Shown here: one piece after another, positions 43,525 to 53,397 of the stretch
Layout: the number at the start of each line of letters is the position of its first letter
Position numbering within the stretch: position 1 is the first letter of the stretch
DNA from: Firmicutes bacterium CAG:646
GTDB lineage: Bacteria > Bacillota > Clostridia > Lachnospirales > Lachnospiraceae
DNA: 64,000 bases
Direction of reading: 5' to 3'
NCBI GenBank assembly: GCA_000432335.1
Contig: HF995366.1
Location: 19,203-83,202 of the forward strand
Position numbers and translations under genes: made by a program
The notes under the pieces: generated by a model
What the model was told of the DNA's origin: nothing
Databases searched by the model: none
Seen by the model: the letters and a program-made list of their open reading frames with translations, nothing else

Positions 43525-44787
43525 TTATTCCCGGGATTTTCCGCATTCACTGCAGAATCTTCCTGTATTCTTATGTCCGCAGCTGCAGATCCACTCTCCT
43601 GCTGGACGCGGCTTTCCACATTCACTGCAGAATTTTCCTGTATTCTCATGACCACAAGAGCAGATCCAGCTTTCTTTTACCGGTTTGGGCTGTCCGCACT
43701 CGCTGCAGAATTTTCCTGTATTCTCATGGCCACAAGAACAGATCCAACCCGCTTTTACTGGTTTTTCCTCCTGCGCTCTGTTTTCTTCTGCTTTCTGCTG
43801 CGCTGCCTGCTGCAGATTAGCGGCAGACATGGAAGACGTCATATTGCCGCCCATCTGAGCGCCCATATTCATCCCCATAAAGCCTACAGTGCTTCCTCCC
43901 GGATTCTTTCCGGCAGCCTCCATGCCTCGGGCAAACGCCCCCTGCACATAGCCTTCCCGCACCATAGGGTCTCCCAGCATGGCTCCCTGATTTCTCATAT
44001 TGATCAGTTTCTGGGATTCCTCGTCATAAGATACACTGGCAATTCCCACCGACTGGATCTCCATTCCGCGATTCTTTCTCCAGTCCTCGTCCAGCGTATC
44101 TGCCATATATTTTGACAACTCCCGGCTCTTGGACGGTACATAAGAAATTCTCACCCCGTCCATCGACATCTGATTGATGGAGGACTGCAAAGCATCCAGA
44201 AATTCAAACAAATACTGTTCGTTGATATCCCGGATCTCCACCTGATCTCTGTTCTTTGGAATCGCCTCCGCATAAAAGCGGATAGGGTCTGTAATCTTCA
44301 CGGAATACGTTCCATGGGCTCTCAAAAACAACTCTGCATTATAAAAATTGTCGAAATAATTGATCGGATTGCGTGTTCCAAACTTAATCCCCTTAATCTC
44401 CTGAAGGTTCAGATAATAAACCTTCTGGGCGGTGGGCGCTGCGCCGCCAAATCGGAATCTGTCAAAGGAACTTTTCAGCACATCATCCAGATCACCGCTG
44501 AACATGGACGGCATAGAGGAATTATCCACGGTAAAATATCCGGGTTCCGCACTGTAATCTACGATTTTTCCTCCATCTAACAGCATCATAAACTGACCTT
44601 CATACACATGGATGACAGAACCATTGGAAATCGTATCTCTTGTGCCTTTTTTATTTGCTCCTTTGCCCGTACAGATTCCCCGGGTCATGACCGTCTGATC
44701 TCCCATATCCTCCGGTTCCACAACTTCCAGCCACTGATCAGCCAAAGATCCCCCCACGGTCTCTTTTATTGCCTTAATAATACCCAT
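43525..44787 (-). CDS. SPFH-domain protein with three zinc ribbons (YdjI-like)
   Basis: 420-residue SPFH (stomatin/flotillin-like) protein of the YdjI/virion core family. The SPFH region covers about 30-290 (QFMMLLDGGKIVDYSAEPGY; REIRDINEQYL-like EIRDINEQYLFEFLDALQSS). A Gly/Met/Ala-rich linker (about 300-340) leads to three near-identical 20-22 residue zinc ribbons (WICSCGHENTGKFCSECG, twice exact and a third with KNTGR), each with four cysteines. The DNA of these repeats is also nearly identical, suggesting recent duplication. First gene of the ydjI-ydjG-ydjH-like operon. It likely scaffolds the membrane for the stress proteins. Confidence 0.9.
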   Translation of the reverse strand: MGIIKAIKETVGGSLADQWLEVVEPEDMGDQTVMTRGICTGKGANKKGTRDTISNGSVIHVYEGQFMMLLDGGKIVDYSAEPGYFTVDNSSMPSMFSGDLDDVLKSSFDRFRFGGAAPTAQKVYYLNLQEIKGIKFGTRNPINYFDNFYNAELFLRAHGTYSVKITDPIRFYAEAIPKNRDQVEIRDINEQYLFEFLDALQSSINQMSMDGVRISYVPSKSRELSKYMADTLDEDWRKNRGMEIQSVGIASVSYDEESQKLINMRNQGAMLGDPMVREGYVQGAFARGMEAAGKNPGGSTVGFMGMNMGAQMGGNMTSSMSAANLQQAAQQKAEENRAQEEKPVKAGWICSCGHENTGKFCSECGQPKPVKESWICSCGHENTGKFCSECGKPRPAGEWICSCGHKNTGRFCSECGKSRE

Positions 44788-44834
44788 ATATACCTCCCTT
44801 CCTGATCTTTCGTCAAGGCTTTACCAGCGAAAGA

Positions 44835-45969
44835 TCATTCCTCCTGATTATCTGCCTTCTTTCCTCCAAGGGCGATCCATTTCAGATATCCATTAATGAA
44901 TGGATCGATATTTCCATCCATTACGCTGTCCACATTACCGCTCTCTGTTCCCGTTCGGTGATCCTTCACCATGGTATACGGCTGCATCACATAAGAACGG
45001 ATCTGATTTCCCCAGGCGATATCCGTCACTTCTCCTCGAATGCCGGAAAGTTTTTCCATATTCTCCTGCTGTTTCAGAAGATACAGCTTCGCTTTCAACA
45101 TCTGCATCGCCTTATCCTTATTCTGGAACTGGGAGCGCTCATTCTGGCACTGTACCACGATACCCGTAGGAAGATGGGTGATTCGGATTGCAGAGGACGT
45201 CTTATTAATATGCTGACCACCGGCGCCGCTGGAGCGGTACGTATCGATTCTCAGTTCATCCTCTTTGATATCCACATCCAGATCCTCGTCAATATCCGGC
45301 ATAACATCGCAGGATACGAAAGACGTCTGACGTTTTCCCGCCGCATTGAAGGGGGAAATACGCACCAGACGGTGCACACCTTTTTCTGATTTCAGATAAC
45401 CATAGGCATTTTCCCCATGTACCTCAAAGGTAACAGACTTAATACCCGCCTCGTCGCCGTCCAGATAATCCAGCACTTCCAGAGAAAATCCCTTCTTTTC
45501 TGCCCAACGGCAATACATACGATAAAGCATTCCTGCCCAATCACAGGATTCCGTTCCGCCTGCGCCTGCATTCAGCTTCACGATAGCGTCATTCTTATCG
45601 TATTCTCCTGAAAGCAGCGTTTTCATACGGATACTCTCAAAATCCGCCTCAAACTGGTCAAGGATTTCCTGAATCTCTTCGATAACGGAAGGATCATTTT
45701 CCTCATATCCCATCTCGATCAGCGTTTCCATATCCTCCATCTGGCTTTCCAGATTTTCGTAAGTCTCTTTATCATCCTTGAGACTTTTCAGTTCTTTCAT
45801 CATTTCCTGGGAGCGTTCCGGGTCATCCCAGAAATTCGGCTCCTCCATTTTTCTTTCTAATTCTTCGATCCGCTTTTCTTTATTAGCGAGGTCAAAGTGA
45901 ATCCCTCACTTCCACTAATGGTTGTGTATAGGAATTCAGTGTAGCTTTGAATTGATCTAATTCTACCAA
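44835..45969 (-). CDS. prfB: Peptide chain release factor 2 with programmed +1 frameshift
   Basis: RF2 releases peptides at UGA and UAA codons. The short first frame begins at a TTG (45969-45967) preceded by AAGGTGA and reads VELDQFKATLNSYTQPLVEV, then RDSL, to an in-frame UGA at 45894-45892; skipping one base after CTT moves into the main frame (DLANKEKRIEELERKMEEPN). The total is 377 residues. RF2 marks are the SPF tripeptide in RISPFNAAGK and the GGQ motif in SSGAGGQHINKT. No separate start is needed for the second frame. Upstream lie a promoter and a small hairpin (45999-46025). Confidence 0.95.
45891..45906 (-). other. prfB +1 frameshift site
   Basis: On the message AGGGATTCACTTTGAC: an internal Shine-Dalgarno-like AGGGA, the slippery CUU and the UGA stop followed by C, the poor-termination context. 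This is the standard RF2 autoregulation site, with a slightly weaker Shine-Dalgarno than the E. coli AGGGGG. Confidence 0.93.
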
Positions 45970-46032
45970 AAGTTTCACCTTCTTTCCATATAATCACAAA
46001 CTGCCTGCCAACATGACTGGCAGTTCCTCTTC

Positions 46033-46061
46033 ATTATACGTGTTATTTCAAAAATGCACAA
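46033..46061 (-). promoter_or_regulatory. Predicted promoter of prfB
   Basis: Leftward TTGTGC (46061-46056), 17-base spacer, perfect TATAAT (46038-46033). It overlaps the end of the upstream HAD gene. Confidence 0.6.
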
Positions 46062-46710
46062 GTGGAAAGATTTTATCCTCCCATTCCTCGTAACTCTCCA
46101 GATAAATATCTCCCAGCGCTTTCAGTCTCTCCTGCTCTTTCTCGGAAGCATCCCATACTGCCACCAGGGGAAATCCCGCTCTTTTTACAGTTTCCGCCGC
46201 ATGAAGAGCATCTTCAAAAACCAGCGTTTCTTCCACGGCGCTTCCCAGATCCTCCCTCGCCACCTGATAAATCTTATCCGAGTGTTTTCCCTCTCCCACC
46301 TGTCTGCAGCAGAAGACGGACTGAAAATAATCCCGAAGCCCTGTATGTTCCAGTGCATATTCGATCATATACGTATCTGTGGCGGACGCCACGCACATAG
46401 GCACTCCCGCCGCCTTTAAACTGTCCAATACCTTTCGGATTCCCGGTTTTTCCTTCACCTCATGAAGATAAAATTCCTCCATCACCTTATAAATATCCCG
46501 TACCAGTTCTTCCGGTGTCTCCGCAAATCCATATTTGTCTTTTAAAAACTGCGCCGCTTCCAGCATCGTCATCCGTGTCAGCATATCATACAACCCCGGC
46601 TCCGGCGTTTTCCCTCTCTTCTTCAGATACAGATTTCCCAGTTCATACCACATAAACATAGAATCCACCAAAGTTCCATCCATATCAAAAATCGCACCTT
46701 TTATCTTCAT
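46048..46710 (-). CDS. HAD-family phosphatase, beta-phosphoglucomutase-like
   Basis: 220-residue HAD hydrolase with the helical cap of the beta-phosphoglucomutase/phosphoglycolate group. The nucleophile motif is DMDGTLVDSM (8-17), motif II CVASATD, motif III lysine near KHSDKIYQ, and the final acidic motif VFEDALHAAETVKRAGF. The ATG at 46710 has AGGGAG upstream. It lies between secA and prfB on the same strand; substrate unknown. Confidence 0.93.
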   Translation of the reverse strand: MKIKGAIFDMDGTLVDSMFMWYELGNLYLKKRGKTPEPGLYDMLTRMTMLEAAQFLKDKYGFAETPEELVRDIYKVMEEFYLHEVKEKPGIRKVLDSLKAAGVPMCVASATDTYMIEYALEHTGLRDYFQSVFCCRQVGEGKHSDKIYQVAREDLGSAVEETLVFEDALHAAETVKRAGFPLVAVWDASEKEQERLKALGDIYLESYEEWEDKIFPLVHF

Positions 46711-46746
46711 GGTATTCTCCCTGTTCTTTACTCTTTACATAAAGGA

Positions 46747-46808
46747 AACAGGAGCCGCCATGCCAACACCCCCTGAAAATCAGGTCTGCTGTTCTGACAG
46801 CTCCTGTT
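46747..46808. other. Folded intergenic element downstream of secA
   Basis: Arms AACAGGAGC (46747-46755) and GCTCCTGTT (46800-46808) pair perfectly. On the leftward strand the enclosed sequence holds CTGT-caga-ACAG and CCTGA-ttt-TCAGG hairpins, suggesting a three-way junction. The tract after the stem (TCCTTT) is too poor for a good terminator. It may be the secA 3' end structure or a leader for the HAD gene. Confidence 0.5.
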
Positions 46809-46830
46809 CTGTCTTATTTATCCTGTACTT

Positions 46831-49401
46831 TTAAACTCTCTTTCTTCCGCAGCACTGTTTGTATTTCTTTCCGCTGCCGCATGGACATGGATCATTTGGA
46901 TAAACCTTATCCTGCTGACGGCGAACCGGTCCTTTCTGGGAAGATTCGTCTTTATTCGTTCCGGTAACCTGAGCTACCTGCTCTCTTTCTACCTTCTGCT
47001 CAATGCGAACGTGGTAGAGAAGCCGGATCGTATCCTGCTGGATACTGCTGATCATACTGTCAAACATCTCAAAAGCGCTCATCTTATATTCCACCTTTGG
47101 ATCTCTCTGACCGTACGCCTGCAAACCGATTCCCTGACGAAGCTGTTCCATATCGTCAATATGATCCATCCATTTCCGATCGATCACTTTCAGAAGAACT
47201 ACACGCTCCAGCTCACGGATCTGCTCCGGTTCCGGGAATTCTGCTTCTTTCAATTCATACAGCTTAATTGCTTCTTCTTTGATATTCTGCTTTAACTGAT
47301 TTTTTCTCAGTCCTTTTACGCTCTCTGCGGTAATCGTCTTCACCGGAATGATCGGCAAAAGAACGGTATTCAATTCTACCAGATCCCATTCTTCAGCTTC
47401 CGCCTCGTCATTGATACACATGTCGATGGTATTGTCAATGGTATCGGTAATCATCTTACAGATCGCATCCCGCATATTCTCACCGTCCAGAACACGGCGT
47501 CTCTCTTTATAAATAATTTCTCTCTGCTCGTTATTTACCTGATCGTATTCCAACAGATTCTTACGGATTCCGTAGTTATTGCTCTCAATCTTCTTCTGAG
47601 CTTTTTCAATGGCGCTGGAAAGCATCTTATGCTCAATCTGTTCGTTCTCCGCAACTCCCAGATTACTGAATACGGTCATCAGCTTTTCTGAACCGAACAG
47701 GCGCATCAGATCATCTTCCAGAGAAATATAGAAACGGGATTCTCCCGGATCTCCCTGACGTCCCGAACGTCCGCGGAGCTGATTATCAATACGGCGGGAC
47801 TCGTGACGCTCTGTACCGATAATTTTCAGACCGCCTGCTTCTCTCGCCTCGTCATCCAGTTTAATATCCGTACCACGCCCTGCCATGTTGGTAGCGATGG
47901 TCACTGCACCGGACATACCTGCCTGCGCTACGATCTCAGCCTCCAGCTCATGGAATTTGGCATTCAATACCTGGTGCTTGATTCCTTCCCTGCGCAGCAT
48001 ATTACTCAAAAGTTCAGAAGTCTCGATGGTAATCGTACCCACCAGAACCGGCTGATTCTTTTCATGGGCTTCCTTGATCTCCTCTACCACTGCCCGGAAC
48101 TTCTCTTTCTTTGTCATATATACTGCATCTTCCCGGTCAATACGCTGTACCGGACGGTTCGTTGGAATCTCGATAACATCCATACCGTAGATCTCACGGA
48201 ACTCCTGCTCCTCAGTCAGAGCCGTACCCGTCATACCTGATTTTTTCTTATATTTATTAAAGAAATTCTGGAAAGTGATCGTAGCCAGCGTCTTACTTTC
48301 CCGACGAACCTTTACATGCTCTTTTGCCTCGATCGCCTGATGAAGTCCGTCAGAATATCTTCTTCCCGGCATGATACGTCCGGTAAATTCATCTACGATC
48401 AATACCTGGTCGTCTTTTACCACGTAATCCTGGTCTTTAAACATCAGATTATGCGCCCGGAGTGCCAGAATAATATTGTGCTGGATCTCCAGATTCTCCG
48501 GATCTGCCAGGTTCTCGATGTTGAAGAACTTCTCTACCTTCTTCACACCTTCCTCTGTCAGATTCACCACTTTATCCTTTTCATTTACGATAAAATCACC
48601 GGTCTCTGTGATCTCTTCGCCCATGATAGCCGTCATCTTGGTCATCTCACCGCTGGCTTCGCCTCGTTCCAGCTGTCTTGCCAGAATATCGCAGACCTCA
48701 TAAAGCTTCGTGGACTTCCCACTCTGCCCGGAAATGATCAGCGGAGTACGCGCCTCATCAATAAGGACAGAGTCCACCTCATCGATAATCGCATAGTGCA
48801 GATCTCTCTGTACCAGCTGTTCTTTGTAGATTACCATATTATCACGAAGATAATCAAAACCATCTTCATTATTTGTCACATAAGTAATATCGCAGGCATA
48901 CTGCTCCCGTCTCTCATCATTCTTCATGGAGTTTAAGATCACACCTACGGTCAGTCCCAGAAACTCGTGAACCTTTCCCATCCACTCTGCATCACGCTTT
49001 GCCAGATAATCATTGACAGTTACGATATGAACGCCTTTTCCCTCCAGCGCATTCAGATATGCCGGACAGGTAGATACCAGCGTCTTACCTTCACCAGTTC
49101 TCATCTCCGCGATACGTCCCTGATGCAGAATAATACCACCGATCAGCTGTACACGGTAATGTTCCATATTCAGAACACGTCTGGATGCCTCACGAACAGT
49201 GGCAAATGCTTCGGGAAGCAGATCGTCCAAAGTCTCCCCCTTTGCCAGACGCTCCTTAAATTCTCTTGTCTTATCTTTCAACTGCTCGTCTGTCAGCTCT
49301 ACCATAGACGGACGAAGCGCTTCAATCTTATCCACCAGGGGCATAATTCTTTTCAATTCTCTGGAACTGTGGGTTCCGAAGAGTTTTTCTGTTAATTTCA
49401 T
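46831..49401 (-). CDS. secA: Preprotein translocase ATPase SecA
   Basis: 856-residue motor that drives secreted proteins through SecYEG at the cytoplasmic membrane. Walker [10 protein letters not shown] (100-108), [13 protein letters not shown] (DEAD-like Walker B), [10 protein letters not shown] and the [13 protein letters not shown] motif VI are intact. The C-terminus has the zinc-binding SEC-C tail [13 protein letters not shown]. The start at 49401 follows AGGAGTG, and a near-consensus promoter lies about 50 bases upstream. Lachnospiraceae secA is normally single copy. Confidence 0.97.
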   Translation of the reverse strand: MKLTEKLFGTHSSRELKRIMPLVDKIEALRPSMVELTDEQLKDKTREFKERLAKGETLDDLLPEAFATVREASRRVLNMEHYRVQLIGGIILHQGRIAEMRTGEGKTLVSTCPAYLNALEGKGVHIVTVNDYLAKRDAEWMGKVHEFLGLTVGVILNSMKNDERREQYACDITYVTNNEDGFDYLRDNMVIYKEQLVQRDLHYAIIDEVDSVLIDEARTPLIISGQSGKSTKLYEVCDILARQLERGEASGEMTKMTAIMGEEITETGDFIVNEKDKVVNLTEEGVKKVEKFFNIENLADPENLEIQHNIILALRAHNLMFKDQDYVVKDDQVLIVDEFTGRIMPGRRYSDGLHQAIEAKEHVKVRRESKTLATITFQNFFNKYKKKSGMTGTALTEEQEFREIYGMDVIEIPTNRPVQRIDREDAVYMTKKEKFRAVVEEIKEAHEKNQPVLVGTITIETSELLSNMLRREGIKHQVLNAKFHELEAEIVAQAGMSGAVTIATNMAGRGTDIKLDDEAREAGGLKIIGTERHESRRIDNQLRGRSGRQGDPGESRFYISLEDDLMRLFGSEKLMTVFSNLGVAENEQIEHKMLSSAIEKAQKKIESNNYGIRKNLLEYDQVNNEQREIIYKERRRVLDGENMRDAICKMITDTIDNTIDMCINDEAEAEEWDLVELNTVLLPIIPVKTITAESVKGLRKNQLKQNIKEEAIKLYELKEAEFPEPEQIRELERVVLLKVIDRKWMDHIDDMEQLRQGIGLQAYGQRDPKVEYKMSAFEMFDSMISSIQQDTIRLLYHVRIEQKVEREQVAQVTGTNKDESSQKGPVRRQQDKVYPNDPCPCGSGKKYKQCCGRKRV

Positions 49402-49446
49402 ATGGTCACTCCTGTTAAAATTCATGTTTTCACAATACTAATAACT

Positions 49447-49475
49447 ATTTTAACACTTTCTTTCCGGTTAGACAA
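49447..49475 (-). promoter_or_regulatory. Promoter of secA
   Basis: Leftward TTGTCT (49475-49470), 17-base spacer, TAAAAT (49452-49447). Confidence 0.75.
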
Positions 49476-49510
49476 CTTTATTTTTTCGCAAAAACACTAC
49501 ACTTTTCCGC

Positions 49511-51064
49511 TTAGTGCTGTACATCTTGATCGTTCAGAGTTTCCATAAGATTACATGGAGGAAGGATACTGTTGATCCGTTCAAATAACGCATCATCAAA
49601 ATTGTACCGTACCTCACATTCCTTATCAAAAATCATCGTCGGCTCCTGTTCTTCCGTAACCGCAGTCCATTCTGGAAGCAATTCCTGCGCCGGTTTGCCT
49701 GTGCGGACAAATTCCATAAACGCTCCAAACATCTGATTTTCCAATCGTTCCGTCACCTCCGGGATCGCACACACTTCCACTTTATCCGTATTATGGAAGA
49801 AGAAAGGAATATCGGAACAATGCCATGCGACCTTATGCATCATAGGAAACTCCAGCGTAAATTCATACAGATACGTTCCTGCTTTCTTCCCTTGGGCATG
49901 CATTGCCGCAAGTTTTTTGGATGGTTCCCGCATCACACGATCCACACTCAAAAGATCTGTCAGATCTTTGCCCGGATATGTCTTTGCAAAAATCTCCGCC
50001 ATCTCCTCCGTATGTTCCCCGTAAACCCGACGCACAATATCCATTCTCTCCTGCTCTGTAAGCGCCGTCTTGTCAAATGTGGAAGGAGCGAAAGCAAATT
50101 CTCCATATACAGAACCAATCATCAGAGGAATCTCATACCCATGTTCCCGCATTCCAAATTGCAGCGGACTTCCCTGATACCATTCGTTTACCTGAGGACC
50201 ATTTCCCACATAACCTCCGCTCCTAGCCACCGATGGCATTACCTTGGTATAAGCTTTTACCAGATCCGGATATGGCAACGTTTCCAACTGTTCCACATCC
50301 GTTTCTTCCAGCCCTAACTCCTTCAGAATCGCTTTTACAATCTCCTCTCCCGTTCCCATGCAGGACGGCAGCAGCATCTCATTCGCAACACCGCTCATAA
50401 TCAGACCACGGTGAAATAAACCGTCTGCCGCAGGAATCTGCATCAGATCCGCCACTTTCATTCCGCCGCCGGACTGTCCGAAAATAGTCACATTTCCCGG
50501 ATCCCCGCCAAACTCTGCGATATTATCATGAATCCACTGCAAAGCAGCTACCATATCTGCATGTCCCGCATTTCCTGAATTTTTATATTTTTCGCCAAAT
50601 GGTGAAAGGTCCAAATATCCCAGAATATTCAAACGGTGATTCAAGGTAACTACCACCACATCCCCTTTCTCACACATGGCATGACCATCATAAGCCACCT
50701 GCTCAATGGAAGAGCCTGCAAAATATCCGCCGCCATGCAGCCATACCACAACGGGCTTCTTGGCATTTGTATCCAATTCTTTCGTCCAGATATTCAGGTT
50801 CTGACAATGCTCATCCATCGGCCAGTAGCGATGAGGAACCATTAATTCACCAGTGGGTGTCTCCTGCGCCATCAGCGGACATACAAACCCATAGGACGTT
50901 GCCTCCCGCACCCCTTCCCAATGGGAAGGGCGCGGCATTTGAAAACGCTCCGCATAAGCGTACGGAACTCCTTTAAAAATATATTCTCCATCATAAAAAT
51001 AACCTTTTAATTTTCCGGAGGTGGTTTCCACTACCGGAACTTCATCATACCGAAATACTTTCAT
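49511..51064 (-). CDS. Type-B carboxylesterase/lipase family protein
   Basis: 517-residue alpha/beta hydrolase of the carboxylesterase type B family. It has the oxyanion motif HGGGYFAGSS (110-119) and nucleophile S198 in FGQSGGGM; the acid and base residues lie in the late CSDIPFFFHN (the His is in KVAWHCSDIPF). No signal peptide, so probably cytoplasmic. AAAGGGG precedes the ATG at 51064. Substrate unknown; relatives act on acetylated or carbamate esters and some xenobiotics. Confidence 0.9.
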   Translation of the reverse strand: MKVFRYDEVPVVETTSGKLKGYFYDGEYIFKGVPYAYAERFQMPRPSHWEGVREATSYGFVCPLMAQETPTGELMVPHRYWPMDEHCQNLNIWTKELDTNAKKPVVVWLHGGGYFAGSSIEQVAYDGHAMCEKGDVVVVTLNHRLNILGYLDLSPFGEKYKNSGNAGHADMVAALQWIHDNIAEFGGDPGNVTIFGQSGGGMKVADLMQIPAADGLFHRGLIMSGVANEMLLPSCMGTGEEIVKAILKELGLEETDVEQLETLPYPDLVKAYTKVMPSVARSGGYVGNGPQVNEWYQGSPLQFGMREHGYEIPLMIGSVYGEFAFAPSTFDKTALTEQERMDIVRRVYGEHTEEMAEIFAKTYPGKDLTDLLSVDRVMREPSKKLAAMHAQGKKAGTYLYEFTLEFPMMHKVAWHCSDIPFFFHNTDKVEVCAIPEVTERLENQMFGAFMEFVRTGKPAQELLPEWTAVTEEQEPTMIFDKECEVRYNFDDALFERINSILPPCNLMETLNDQDVQH

Positions 51065-51115
51065 ATTTTTCTATCCCCTTTTTTCCACATCTTACTCTTT
51101 CTGATTTCCATAAAT

Positions 51116-51159
51116 GAATACCCAAACCATCCACATCTCTGTAAATGATTTGGGTATTC
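51116..51159. terminator. Hairpin between hpf and the esterase gene
   Basis: 11-bp perfect stem GAATACCCAAA/TTTGGGTATTC (51116-51126 with 51149-51159) with a 22-base loop that may pair further. On the leftward strand it is followed by ATTTATGG, so it is a weak terminator or 3' end stabiliser for hpf. Confidence 0.6.
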
Positions 51160-51211
51160 GCTTAAACTATCGCTGCTTTGCGACAGATTTTGTGTTATTT
51201 AATTTTCCGGA

Positions 51212-51739
51212 TCAGCACTCCGGTTCAATCAGTCCGTAAGTATTTCCCTTTCTTTTGTAAACTACATTGACTTCATCTGTCTCTGCATTACGGAATACAA
51301 AGAAGTTATGTCCCAGCAATTCCATCTGTACACAAGCATCTTCCGGATACATGGGTTTGATACCGAAACGTTTGGTACGGATAATATTTACTTCCTCTTC
51401 CTCTATAAAATCGTCTTCCATGAATGTTTTCTGGAAGTTTCCTGCACCCTGCTGTTTGTTCACGATCTTTGTTTTGTACTTGCGAAGCTGACGCTCGATC
51501 ACTTCTTCCACCAGATCGATAGATACGTACATATCGCTGCTTACCTGTTCTGACCGGATAATATTTCCCTTTACCGGAATAGTCACTTCAATCTTCTGTC
51601 TTTCCTTCTCCACACTTAACGTAACGTGGACTTCAGTCTCAGGAGTAAAATACTTTTCTAACTTTCCAAGCTTGTCCTGGATCGCTGTTTTTAAACCTTC
51701 TGTCACATCGATATTTTTTCCGCTGATAATAAATTTCAT
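51212..51739 (-). CDS. hpf: Ribosome hibernation-promoting factor, long form
   Basis: 175 residues, the long HPF type that dimerises 70S ribosomes into 100S particles in resting cells. The N-terminal S30AE/YfiA domain (1-100; MKFIISGKNIDVTEGLKTAI, HVTLSVEKERQKIEVTIPV) is linked to the C-terminal dimerisation domain (about 118-175; RTKRFGIKPMYPEDACVQME, LLGHNFFVFRNAETDEVNVV). A strong promoter precedes it. Single-gene unit. Confidence 0.96.
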   Translation of the reverse strand: MKFIISGKNIDVTEGLKTAIQDKLGKLEKYFTPETEVHVTLSVEKERQKIEVTIPVKGNIIRSEQVSSDMYVSIDLVEEVIERQLRKYKTKIVNKQQGAGNFQKTFMEDDFIEEEEVNIIRTKRFGIKPMYPEDACVQMELLGHNFFVFRNAETDEVNVVYKRKGNTYGLIEPEC

Positions 51740-51801
51740 GCTGTCAACCCCTTCGCCCTTTATTTTACAAAAACTTTACTACAACTTTTGTAAGTGACTA
51801 T

Positions 51802-51830
51802 ATTATAACAATTTATCCTGAACTTGGCAA
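51802..51830 (-). promoter_or_regulatory. Promoter of hpf
   Basis: Leftward TTGCCA (51830-51825), 17-base spacer, perfect TATAAT (51807-51802). Confidence 0.83.
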
Positions 51831-51883
51831 CTTTTTTTGCAAAATTTATATACAATTTATATTTTTTTGCAACAGTTCAGATT

Positions 51884-52666
51884 TTATTTAAGAGCTTCAC
51901 ACCATTTCAGTACTTTCTCAAACTCCATATTCCCCCCAAACAAATCCAAAGCGCTTCCTATAGTCACATCCACCCGATTTTCCCCCGCTTTTCTAAGCTT
52001 TTCCAGATCTTCAAAACTTCCCACACCGCCAGCGTAAGTCACCGGGACGTTTCCGCACTGCGCCAGCAGTTTTACCAGCTCTTCTTCAATTCCAGAAGCC
52101 TTTCCTTCCACGTCCACAGCATGTACTAAAAATTCATCGCAATACCCGGAAAACTCTTCCAGCGTTTTTGTATTTACCGGAACCTGAGTAAATCTCTGCC
52201 AGCGATCCGTGACAATATAATATTCTCCCTCCCGTTTCCTGCAGCTAAGATCCAATACCAGATGTTCTTTCCCCACTGCCCGACGCATCCGCTCCAGATT
52301 TTCCCAGCATACCTGTCCATCCTGAAATACATAGGAAGTCACGATCACATGACTGGCTCCCCCTTGCAAAAATTCTTCTCCATTTTCCGCCCGGATACCG
52401 CCTCCTATCTGCAAAGCTCCCGGATAGGCTGCCAGAGCCTGCATCGCCTGCCTTCTGGTCTCTTCATAATATGGAGAATCCACTGCGTTCAATAAAATAA
52501 CATGTCCGCCCCGAATATGGTAAGATTGATAAAAACGCGCATAATAAGCCGCATCCTGACCGGACACAAAATTTTCTTTTGCCTGATCCCCTTGATCCTT
52601 AAGGCTTCCGCCTACAATCTGTTTTACTTTTCCATTATGTATATCAATGCATGGTCGAAATTTCAT
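51884..52666 (-). CDS. hisA: ProFAR isomerase HisA, eukaryotic (HIS6) type
   Basis: 260-residue (beta/alpha)8 barrel for the fourth step specific to histidine synthesis, opening ProFAR to PRFAR. Its sequence follows the yeast HIS6 branch more than bacterial HisA: CIDIHNGKVKQIVGGSL, ENFVSGQDAAYYARFY, HVIVTSYVF, VLDLSCRKREG, AVDVEGKASGIEEEL and DVTIGSALDLFGG. The catalytic Asp pair corresponds to D8 in CIDIH and the D in HAVDVEG. Start at 52666 follows AAAGGGGA. It stands apart from other his genes. Function is well supported; the branch assignment comes from remembered alignment. Confidence 0.88.
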   Translation of the reverse strand: MKFRPCIDIHNGKVKQIVGGSLKDQGDQAKENFVSGQDAAYYARFYQSYHIRGGHVILLNAVDSPYYEETRRQAMQALAAYPGALQIGGGIRAENGEEFLQGGASHVIVTSYVFQDGQVCWENLERMRRAVGKEHLVLDLSCRKREGEYYIVTDRWQRFTQVPVNTKTLEEFSGYCDEFLVHAVDVEGKASGIEEELVKLLAQCGNVPVTYAGGVGSFEDLEKLRKAGENRVDVTIGSALDLFGGNMEFEKVLKWCEALK

Positions 52667-52722
52667 ACGGTTATCCCCTTTCCATGCATTGATCTTATCA
52701 CGATCTGCCGATACCAGCAAGA

Positions 52723-53193
52723 CTATTTCATGGTACCGTTATTCGTGGAGTTATCGTCTGTCGTATGGTTCGTATTGTTATTCTTTTCACTTCCGCCGCC
52801 GGTAAGGTCTTCTACACCCTCTCCAACGCCCTCGCCAATATCTTTAATTCCCTCGCCTACATCTTCTCCCAGATCTTCCACCACATTTCCGTCATTCTGC
52901 GGATTGTCTTCTCCCGCTGTCGCGTCGTTTACATTGCCATCCATCGCGCCGTCATCCATAGTGTTATCTGTGTTCGCACCATCCTGATCCACGGTTCCCT
53001 TGTTATCTGTACCGTTCATGGTATCCTTCTGATCTTTTCCATTTGCGTCCTTATCATCGGTATTCTGATTTTCATCTGTGGTTCCCGCTCCGTTCTTATC
53101 GGTGTTTCTGCCGGAATTACCGCAGCCTGCTGCCATACTCATCGCTGCTGCCAGCGCCATGACCATCATCCATTTTTTCAAATGTCTCTTCAT
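52723..53193 (-). CDS. Acidic low-complexity lipoprotein
   Basis: 156 residues: signal peptide with lipobox SMAAGC (Cys at about 24), then a Asp/Asn/Gly/Thr-rich mature part with repeated short motifs (NTDKNGAG, NQNTDDKDANG, NDATAGEDNP, GEDVGEGIKDIGEGVGEGVE). No fold is recognisable. GGAGAT lies upstream of the ATG. The Asp/Asn repeats suggest an extended, possibly cation-binding surface tether. It lies 56 bases before hisA but seems unrelated to it. Confidence 0.75.
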   Translation of the reverse strand: MKRHLKKWMMVMALAAAMSMAAGCGNSGRNTDKNGAGTTDENQNTDDKDANGKDQKDTMNGTDNKGTVDQDGANTDNTMDDGAMDGNVNDATAGEDNPQNDGNVVEDLGEDVGEGIKDIGEGVGEGVEDLTGGGSEKNNNTNHTTDDNSTNNGTMK

Positions 53194-53271
53194 GATCTAA
53201 TCTCCTTTTCTATGTTTTTTTGAACTTTACTATCCTTACTATGTACAAAACATTGAAAAATATGCATGAAG

Positions 53272-53325
53272 AAAAAATGACGCAGCAGATATTTAGTCTT
53301 AACTTTCTCTCCTAAATTTCTGCTG
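53272..53325 (-). terminator. Terminator of the dapA-dapB operon
   Basis: 14-base stem with one mismatch (53283-53296 with 53312-53325), 15-base loop, then CGTCATTTTTT on the leftward strand. Confidence 0.72.
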
Positions 53326-53397
53326 TGCCATCTTATAACTACTACGTTACAGGCAGCTGCAATGATTTTTATCCAATTTTTTCAAAAATAAATTTAT

